A stretch of DNA of 64,000 nucleotides, taken from contig OZ231126.1 of the NCBI GenBank assembly GCA_965153355.1, positions 51,770,001 to 51,834,000 of the forward strand, in the 5' to 3' direction. This stretch comes from Flaccisagitta enflata (lineage: Eukaryota; Chaetognatha; Sagittoidea; Aphragmophora). Shown piece after piece: positions 56,951 through 64,000 of this stretch. Under the pieces are notes generated by a model, which saw nothing but the letters and a program-made list of their open reading frames with translations, did not search any database and was not told the DNA's origin. Each line of letters starts with the position of its first letter. Within the stretch, counting starts at the first letter, position 1. The position numbers and the translations under genes were made by a program.

Positions 56951-57082
56951 AACTTCCTTGTTTCTAAGAATAGCACTTATGTTAATAAAATCCAGACCTT
57001 TATCTCTAAAATTTAGATGATAAAAATCTCTATCATTACTTTTGTTTGATGTCAGACTCGGAGGATTATTTCTTTTCTGTCA
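56951..57082 (-). pseudogene. In-frame N-terminal extension of the RT gene, ended by TGA
   Basis: Forty-three codons run open and in frame from an upstream TGA (57080-57082) to the first Met. They include the words NPPSLTSNKSNDRDF and YHLNFRDKGLDF, which look like real RT-family N-terminal sequence, but contain no Met. An ATG overlaps the TGA one base out of frame, next to an A-rich run. The start has probably been lost by a one-base length change, or it is supplied by a spliced 5' exon. Alternatively translation begins at 56950. Confidence 0.6.
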
Positions 57083-57498
57083 TAGGCGGATTTCTGTTAT
57101 TGCTACTATAAGAAATATGAATGACATCAAAAGACTGACATTTCAAAACTGTTTTACTCTTCGGTCTGTGATAGCGAGGCGTAACTGTACCTAATTGTGT
57201 GAGTGTCAACGTCAAGATTTGTTTTCTTCAACTCACTTAATAGTGAACAAGCCCTACAGCGTCATTGCTGCGAAGTACCGCACTGAGAGAAGAAAATGAA
57301 TCTGTCTACCACCTGGAATAAAATGGAGCGAATAGAGAAAGTTGCGAGGGCGGGAAGAAACTCATTTCTACTGCAATTTATGGCAATTGCAGTACGAGAC
57401 GCGCGATTTATTCCCGCCGCCTCCTCTCAGGTGCGACCTCACATGCCGACGGAAGCTCCTCAGAAGTTTTGCCTACATACAGTAGGCATCGCATTTTT
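57083..57498. other. Non-coding stretch upstream of the RT gene
   Basis: May hold the 5' region of the Penelope-like element. No terminal repeat, promoter or hammerhead core (CTGATGA..GAAA) was recognised. A 76-codon open frame (57296-57526) ends inside an HE element and is rejected. Confidence 0.4.
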
Positions 57499-57676
57499 AG
57501 TCGCGAACACGCGACTCTATGCGTAGATGTGAAGGCCAGTCCATCAGTTCATCCGTCCGTCAGTCCGTAATGTTGCTGAAATATGTTTTTTTTTCTCACT
57601 TCTATGGTATCTTATGCCATGTATGTTCATTACCCCTACCCAACTGTCTGCGACTTGTTGCCCTGTTGGGCTTGTT
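57499..57676 (+). mobile_element. HE element (GTCGCG type)
   Basis: AGTCGCGAACACGCGACT, CCAGTCCATCAGTTCATCCG, GTCCGTCAGTCCG, TTACCCCTACCCAACTGTCT, GCGACTTGTTGCCCTGTTGG and GCTTGTT. The 3' end is diverged. Confidence 0.75.
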
Positions 57677-58306
57677 CTTCTCGCTGTCGGTCCATATGAC
57701 TGCCAAAAGAACACCCTGCTTCAGGTCCTGATCAGAGATTAGGTATCGAGATCTATCGATCGGTCTGTTGCAGAGGTGTCACGATTTTTTTTTTAACAGT
57801 ATCGACCGGGTTGATCGAATCATGGTCAATCCCCAAAAAAAGTTTCGACTCAGTATCGACCTTAGGTCGGTTATTTGCCACTTAGCCCTTTTCCCATATA
57901 CAAATGCTGTTGATAGTCAGAGCAACATGTTTTAGAAACTACTTGGTATCACAGGATAAGATATTTTAGATTTTAACCTTTGCTTTGTTCCCGATGAAGA
58001 ACCACTTGAATTTTGGTGCGAACAACACGAGTTACCATCACTTTGCAAATTAGCAAGAAAGAGCTTTTCTACCCCATGCTCAAGCGCATACTCGGAAAGG
58101 CTTTTTCCAAAATGGGGAATATTTGGCTGAAAAGAGATCTCAAATTCTAGCTTCTTCCATCAAGAGGCGAAAAGTTCCTCTTTATGCATCAAAATCTGAG
58201 TAGGGTGTAAGCGAGCCTGGTGATGCTAATCTTGGGCAGAAGCAACTTTCGGTGGACAGTCTGCTGAATTTTCTAGCCTCCGTTCCATAGTTAACTGCGC
58301 ATTTTT

Positions 58307-58460
58307 AGTCGCGGACACGCGACTCTTCACCTTGCCGTGTCGGTTGGTCAGTAGGTCGGTAGGTCAGTCGGTAGGTCACATTTTTGAATTCCGAGTGGTT
58401 TTCACATTACTGCTCCTGCCCAACCGTCCGCGACTGGATTGCCGTGTATCCGGCCTTGTT
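58307..58460 (+). mobile_element. HE element (GTCGCG type), full length
   Basis: AGTCGCGGACACGCGACT, CTTCACCTTGCCGTGTCGG, GTCAGTAGGTCGGTAGGTCA, CACATTACTGCTCCTGCCCA, GTCCGCGACT (reverse complement of the 5' AGTCGCGGAC), GCCGTGTATCCGGCCTTGTT. Confidence 0.88.
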
Positions 58461-58543
58461 CACTCTTAAACAAATAATTTTTTAAATTGTTTTCATTTCG
58501 TTCATTTATGAATCATTATTCCATTTTTATCTATTCGATATCA

Positions 58544-58909
58544 CAGAAGAAACCATTATAAGAGGTGTGGAGGGACCAAAAGTTTTAGCACCCCCCTTAG
58601 TGCCCATACTGATAATTTTTCTCTTTTACTCTGGGCAGCAGTTTATACTTTGGATAAGAATAATTTTTTTCATCCAGGTTTTTTATGAAACTCCTCCCAA
58701 ATTTGGACATTTTTGAAACCCCTTAAAAATGAGAAAAATTAGAGATTTGGAAAGGTTCTTGATGGAATTCAAAAATCGCCTTGATGAAAACATTTTTATT
58801 TACCAAAGGTATAAACCACTAGCTGCAGTAAAGAAATATAAGCAATGGTGTGGACTGTAGGGGGGTGCTACAATGTTAGTCCCACCACACCTCATATTGG
58901 TTCCCTCTG
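58544..58909. mobile_element. MITE M1 copy 2, 366 bp
   Basis: Inverted ends CAGAAGAAACCATTATAAGA..GGTGTGGAGGGACCAAA and CAGAGGGAACCAATATGAGG..GGTGTGGTGGGAC. The inner pair AGCAGTTTATACTTTGG faces CCAAAGGTATAAACCACT. Colinear with 28034-28436. Confidence 0.83.
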
Positions 58910-59132
58910 TAAAAGAATTCAATTTTTCAAGCTTATTTCTTGTTTTAAACTCAGAGATCAGTCTCGCTACTGAATCTATACTAGCTTCCTTTGTGCCGGA
59001 AAAAAAAACAAAAGATCGACCCGATACATTTGTCATATGTGTTCTGGTGAATCAGGAAGATTATTTAGAAATAAAGAAAATCGACCCGATTTATCGACCA
59101 GTAGATAGTATCGTGACACCTCTGGTCTGTTG

Positions 59133-59391
59133 GATAGTCATGAATGAGGTTGCCGACCATCGGGCGCTCAATTCTTTCATCAATCCCTTATCTACTTTCG
59201 GCCCCGTCTCTTCGTCCGATTGCATTGATCATTGGCTACCACCAATGTTTTCAAAGGGTCTGACCGCGTAATGTTCCAACGGTCATACAATTTGGGTTGA
59301 TAAGTAGAATCGTTTATGGCTTAAAGTAATGTTTTACACAAAATACTGAGGTGTACTAAAAGACACTTTCACTCTTTTAATCTCATATGAT
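59133..59391. other. Short non-coding stretch
   Basis: Right flank of hAT-3; nothing recognised. Confidence 0.35.
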
Positions 59392-59939
59392 ATCTGTCTC
59401 ATAATTATCGTCACAACCTCAAAGAAGGAAAAACTACACTGAATATTCATCCAATATGATGAAATTTGATTTGAATATGGTCAAAACCCACTCTTTTGAG
59501 AATCAAAAAGGTTAAAAAAACTGTAGCTTTTTAAACCACAGTAAAAAGTTCTAAAAATAAAAAACCGAAAAACTGATTCAGATAGAAAATCATTACTGTT
59601 GATCATTTTCCTTGGCTAGCAATCAATATGCCACAGCTTTAGTGAACTACTACATTGTATTGATAGTAGCAGGTGTTGTCTTTGAATGGGTGCTACTAGA
59701 AAATATAAAAAATCATCATGAAATGAGATAACAGCCTTATACTGCTCATGGCTATGTTTTTCAAGATTCTCAGTATACATGTCTTATATTCTATGTTATG
59801 AAGGCAATTTGGTCAAGATTACTTTAATTTTTATGAGAAAATGCTATGAATTAGTTAATTGAAGATATTTATGAAAAAAACTAATAATAATGAAATTAAT
59901 TTAGTATGCTAATGTTGTGACAGCAATTATGAGACAGAT
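59392..59939. mobile_element. Foldback element, ~548 bp
   Basis: ATCTGTCTCATAATTATCGT, CACAAC at the left faces GTTGTGACAGCAATTATGAG, ACAGAT at the right. AT-rich non-coding interior with weak further pairing. No duplication identified. Confidence 0.62.
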
Positions 59940-60412
59940 CGTCGTTTTGACATCCAAAATCTAGGGTTTTTTATCTATCCACTGAAAGACCAAGAATTAG
60001 GATGAAGACACGACTGCTACTGCAGTTGCAGAGGTTATTTTCTATTAAATGTTGTCTTTAAAAAAGACAATTTACAATGAAGGTCCGAAATGATTCTATT
60101 TCCTTATCTTGGAACGGTGCGCACGTCCAAATTGAACCATGCATGCTTTTTCCTCTAACAACTTTTCTTCCCCAATCCCCATATTATCAATTCTAGTGAT
60201 AAGGCGGGTCTAGACTCTCGCAACGCGGACCAATAAAACCGCAGTTTGTAGACTCATCTTCATCCTCTTTCTTACGGTACGTAATTTCCACAACGGCTTT
60301 TTCATTCCAAACTCCCTGCTTAATGCTTACTCGAGTTATTGAGTACAAGTCGGAGTCTGGGAGATACGGCCGACTTGAGCTGTTCATAGTTTCTTCAAGG
60401 AACCCCGGGAAA

Positions 60413-60415
<3 letters not shown>
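59940..60415. other. Non-coding spacer
   Basis: The part at 60193-60400 is more balanced in composition, with a 64-codon minus frame I do not recognise. Confidence 0.35.

Positions 60416-60474
<59 letters not shown>
60416..60474. repeat. (TC)n microsatellite
   Basis: About 58 bp of TC. Confidence 0.97.
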
Positions 60475-60477
<3 letters not shown>

Positions 60478-60633
60478 CTCATGGCGCGTTAATTGCCTGG
60501 AATGTCCTCCGAGCTATCATTGCTCGGTTTAGCATAATGTTCATAAATTGACGTTACACGAAAATGGCCCGGCATAAATTACATCATTTGAATTATGACT
60601 TCATACTACGGAGGCAGACAAGCGCGAGCAACA

Positions 60634-60877
<244 letters not shown>

Positions 60878-61038
60878 AACAAGGCCGGATACACGGCAAT
60901 CCAGTCGCGGACGGTTGGGCAGGAGCAGTAATGCGAAAACCGCACGGAATTCAAAATGTGACGGACCTACCGACCGACCGACCGACCGACCGACCGACCG
61001 ACTGACACGGCAAGGTGTAGAGTCGCGTGACCGCGACT
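60878..61038 (-). mobile_element. HE element (GTCGCG type) embedded in a GAAA array
   Basis: Read on the minus strand: AGTCGCGGTCACGCGACT, CTACACCTTGCCGTGTCAG, (GTCGGTCGG)n, CGCATTACTGCTCCTGCCCA, GTCCGCGACT, GCCGTGTATCCGGCCTTGTT. GAAA repeats lie on both sides, as at 38382 for TTTC. Confidence 0.88.
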
Positions 61039-61039
61039 A

Positions 61040-61430
<391 letters not shown>

Positions 61431-61597
61431 AAGAAAGGGGAAAAAAAGAAGGGAAAAAGATGAAAATGAGAAAAATGAGAAAAATAAGACATAAAAGAAA
61501 GAGTTGAAGCGGTGCGGCATGTGAGAGTGCGGTGACGTTATGGATAGCATCTCACAGATTGACGGGGGATGATGATCATAATCGTGGAAAAAATTGT

Positions 61598-61600
<3 letters not shown>

Positions 61601-61668
<68 letters not shown>

Positions 61669-61700
61669 GAGAGACAGAGACAGATACAGACAGAAACAGA
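61601..61700. repeat. (AG)n/(ACAG)n microsatellite
   Basis: AG runs interrupted by GACAGA, then ACAGAC words to about 61720. Confidence 0.95.
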
Positions 61701-61720
61701 CAGAGACAGACAAGGAGACG

Positions 61721-62615
61721 TAGACAGAGAGACTAAGCGAGAGCTTTAGGTTCTGAATTTATGAATCTGTCCTTTTCGAACATCATTTGGCGGTCGCGGA
61801 GTGCATTGTCTCCTGGAAACTTCTTTGCCCCCCTAGCATAGGAGAAACCTCAGAACACTTGTTGCGTAAGTGAACCTCATATTGTCTTAGCTTTACCAGC
61901 ATTATTTTTTTTCTTTCAAAATCGTTTTTTTTTCTTCCTGACTAAGAAAATAATGTCACGCCGCTGGCTGACAAGAGAAAAAAATGTTCAACTGGAATAC
62001 TTTTGGATTTCCCATTCAGTCAAGTATTTCAAGTATAAGAGCCAGGACAGGAAATGACAAAGAGTAAATAAAGTAATTAAAAGAGTGAGGTTCATTATTT
62101 CAGATGTTCCCGTTCGTGTCTCCTTCTTCTCCCCTCTCTTATCCATTTCATTTCCCTTTCAAAAAGAAAAAAAATCCCTCTTGAAACATGAAGTACTTGC
62201 CAAGATCAACTTTCTACATCTTTTAGTTTTACTGCTACGCGTACTTGTTGGCTAGCGGCGCTGAAACTATGACAATACAACTTAAGAAGTAGTAGATCTC
62301 TTGAGCCGGCAACTTGTCGTTTTGGGCCACTGATCTGCCCATTACAGGTTTAACAAGTCGTTCCATAGCCAATATCCTGCGCCTCCCAAGGCCCACAAGC
62401 CATTGACATCCTGCTAGGGGGACGTAGATGGAAATCCATATTTGTATTCTATAGCGCATTGCTCTATGCACATTGCCCAATTCAAATAACGCTTACTATG
62501 TCCGGTCCTTGTCCTTGTCCTTGACGTCTGGTTTCATCATTCTCTATACTTTCTTATCACTCTTTTCCGTTCATTGGAATATTCAATTATACATTTTCTC
62601 ATCTTTTCATTCAAT
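61721..62615. other. Non-coding stretch of moderate complexity
   Basis: Few simple repeats. An 81-codon minus frame (62235-62480) has balanced composition but no motif I recognise, so no gene is called. Confidence 0.35.
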
Positions 62616-62619
62616 TATT

Positions 62620-62620
62620 C

Positions 62621-62699
<79 letters not shown>

Positions 62700-62740
62700 G
62701 ATTTCTTTGTTTGTTTGTTTGTTTGTTTGTTTGTTTTTGT
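62620..62740. repeat. (TTTC)n then (GTTT)n microsatellite
   Basis: About 80 bp of TTTC (62620-62698) followed by eight GTTT units. Confidence 0.97.
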
Positions 62741-62837
62741 TTCCTCTTTTTTGTCTTGCTTTCCTCAATTATTTTTGTCAACATTCCCTCTTTCATTATA
62801 TACAATTTTTTTTCTATTACAAATACTTTTCTCTAGA

Positions 62838-63036
62838 AACAAGGCAGGAAACACAGCTACCCCAGTCGTGTACGGGTGGGCAGGGGCCATACTTCAAGTC
62901 ACCAGAGCATTTGGGCTGGAGCGAAGAGGTCAAAAAATAAAAAAAAAAACATGAAAGAAGTACATTGTTACTAACCATCCGACCAACCACCGGACGGACG
63001 GACAAAGCGAGGTGAAGAGTTTCGTAGCACGCGACT
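62838..63036 (-). mobile_element. HE element (GTCGCG type)
   Basis: AACAAGGCAGGAAACACAGC, GTACGGGTGGGCAGGGGCCA, TCAAGTCACCAGAGCATTTG, CCGACCAACCACCGGACGGA, AAAGCGAGGTGAAGAG, TTTCGTAGCACGCGACT. Same plan as 12416-12600 but more diverged. Confidence 0.78.
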
Positions 63037-63164
63037 AAAAACTAGTTACTTGAATATTTCATTAACTCGCCTTGAGAAGAAAGGCAAACCTCTCCTTACG
63101 CACCGCACCATTCAAAATATGTTCAATTGTTCATCAATTTTCCTAGTGATCATTGTGGAATTCT

Positions 63165-63343
63165 AGTCGCGTGCACGCGACTCGATAACCTGCTAAGTCT
63201 GTCGGTCCGTCGGTCCTTTTGTCCGTCGGTCCATCGATCACAATTTGTTATTAACTTAAGGGTCCAAATAATTGGTTGACCTTATTCATAATTTCCCCTC
63301 ACCACCCACAAGCTACTTGGGTAGCCGTGTATCCGGCCTTATT
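63165..63343 (+). mobile_element. HE element (GTCGCG type)
   Basis: AGTCGCGTGCACGCGACT, CGATAACCTGCTAAGTCTG, GTCGGTCCGTCGGTCC, CCCTCACCACCCACAAGCTA, GGTAGCCGTGTATCCGGCC, TTATT. The 5' palindrome is perfect while the 3' stem copy has decayed. Confidence 0.82.
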
Positions 63344-63369
63344 GGATATAAACCTGCTGTAGTTTTCGT

Positions 63370-63397
63370 TGTCATTGTCGATGTCGATGTCGATGTC

Positions 63398-63436
<39 letters not shown>

Positions 63437-63522
63437 ATCGTTATCGTTATCGTTATCGTTATCGTTATCGTTATCGTTGACGTTGTCGTTGTCGTTGTCG
63501 TTGTCGTCGTTGTCGTCGTCTT
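63370..63522. repeat. (GTCGTT)n/(GTTATC)n microsatellite
   Basis: Hexamer array: GATGTC, GTCGTT, eight or so GTTATC, then GTCGTT again. It begins about 27 bp after an HE end. Confidence 0.96.
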
Positions 63523-63897
63523 TGTAATCATGATAGTTGTATACATCGCTCTTGATACTTTCACGCTTCCTAACCTCTTTAAGATTTTTTTTTTGGTCTT
63601 GTTAAGAAATGCCGGCGACGTTATCGTGGCCTCTTGCCGTTGCTGCAGTTTGCTGTGACTGCTGCAATTTCCTGTCGACAAATGTCGCGGAACGTTCATT
63701 AAAATCTCCGTTTACAACCTGTCATTCAATTTTTCGGCTTCCTGCCGTTTAATTCTTCACCTCTCGTTTGTCATTTCATTCCAGATTTGTTTACCACCTG
63801 TCTGTATTTTCAGGCTCCTGCTTGTTATCTTTTCTCCTCTACTTGTCTTTCTGCTAGTTTTCTTTTTCCGATTTGGCAGCCCACTGAAAAAACCTGG

Positions 63898-63900
<3 letters not shown>
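63523..63900. other. Non-coding stretch
   Basis: Repeated degenerate TTCCTGCCG, CACCTGTC and TTCATTC words between 63620 and 63830 hint at an eroded ~45-bp tandem repeat. No gene. Confidence 0.4.
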
Positions 63901-63988
<88 letters not shown>

Positions 63989-64000
63989 CTCTCTCTCGTG
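63901..64000. repeat. (TC)n microsatellite running to the window edge
   Basis: About 85 bp of TC, then CGCTCTCTCTCTCGTG; may continue beyond the window. Confidence 0.97.

Larger units (their letters stand above)
57771..59124. mobile_element. hAT-like element (hAT-3), 1354 bp, hosting HE and MITE M1
   Basis: Perfect 15-bp inverted ends CAGAGGTGTCACGAT and ATCGTGACACCTCTG. Exact 8-bp duplication GTCTGTTG at 57763-57770 and 59125-59132. Subterminal TATCGACC words recur at both ends. Contains an HE copy (58307-58460) and MITE M1 copy 2 (58544-58909). No transposase; a 132-codon frame across the right end has no hAT motifs. Confidence 0.93.

Noticed and set aside
58873-59271. 132-codon frame across the right end of hAT-3, considered as a transposase remnant
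   Set aside because: No hAT dimerisation or catalytic motifs. It spans M1, the transposon end and flank.
62235-62480. 81-codon minus frame with balanced composition
   Set aside because: No recognisable motif, no neighbouring exons and short length.

Overview
The window looks like intergenic, repeat-saturated DNA from an animal, most likely a marine or other invertebrate. The reasons are a Penelope-like reverse transcriptase of the kind common in cnidarians, molluscs, echinoderms, hemichordates and amphioxus; many small DNA transposons with eukaryotic hallmarks (hAT-like 8-bp target duplications, a pogo/Tigger-like TA insertion); and very long di-, tri- and tetranucleotide microsatellites. 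I cannot name the lineage. By eye I find no host protein-coding gene, rRNA or tRNA. Nearly all long open frames are microsatellites or minisatellites whose unit length happens to keep a frame open.

The only convincing coding region is at 55115-56950 on the minus strand: a 611-residue reverse transcriptase with intact catalytic motifs. Family-like sequence continues 43 codons upstream to an in-frame TGA at 57080-57082.

The rest is nested mobile DNA. (1) A dominant short family, called HE here, has about 24 full or partial copies. It carries a 5' terminal hairpin, a GTCNGTC-rich core, a reverse-complement copy of the 5' stem near the 3' end, and a 3' end resembling GGCC..GGCCTTGTT. Its stem differs between subfamilies (GTCGCG, GTTGCG, GGTGCG, GATGCG types) but stays self-complementary. 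The layout recalls Helentron-associated/DINE-like elements. (2) A composite family, CM, has GC-rich hairpin arms (GGCCCCGAAGGGGCC) around a 20-22-bp minisatellite. (3) A foldback family, VS, has a central hairpin whose stem sequence changes between copies while pairing is kept. (4) Seven hAT-like insertions have 8-bp target duplications: 13952-14072, 18698-19341, 21545-23153, 24483-24813, 27304-28880, 30190-30834 and 57771-59124. There is also a foldback with a 10-bp duplication (42919-43548), a pogo-like element (51616-52503) and a TA-flanked element (15576-16948) inserted in a minisatellite. (5) More than 30 microsatellite tracts are present, many abutting HE ends.

Layout: 1-5.4 kb, microsatellites, HE/CM fragments and a foldback; 5.8-9.6 kb, large foldbacks including a perfect 133-bp-arm palindrome; 10.6-12.3 kb, family D; 12.4-17.7 kb, HE copies, minisatellites and the TA element; 18-25 kb, hAT, CM and VS elements; 25-35 kb, microsatellites, hAT and an HE copy expanded to 1.2 kb; 35-44 kb, CM, HE and TTTC arrays; 44-54 kb, foldbacks and HE; 54-57.1 kb, the Penelope-like element; 57.5-64 kb, hAT, HE and microsatellites. 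Nesting gives a relative chronology: for example, hAT-2 cut an HE copy and itself contains a CM copy.
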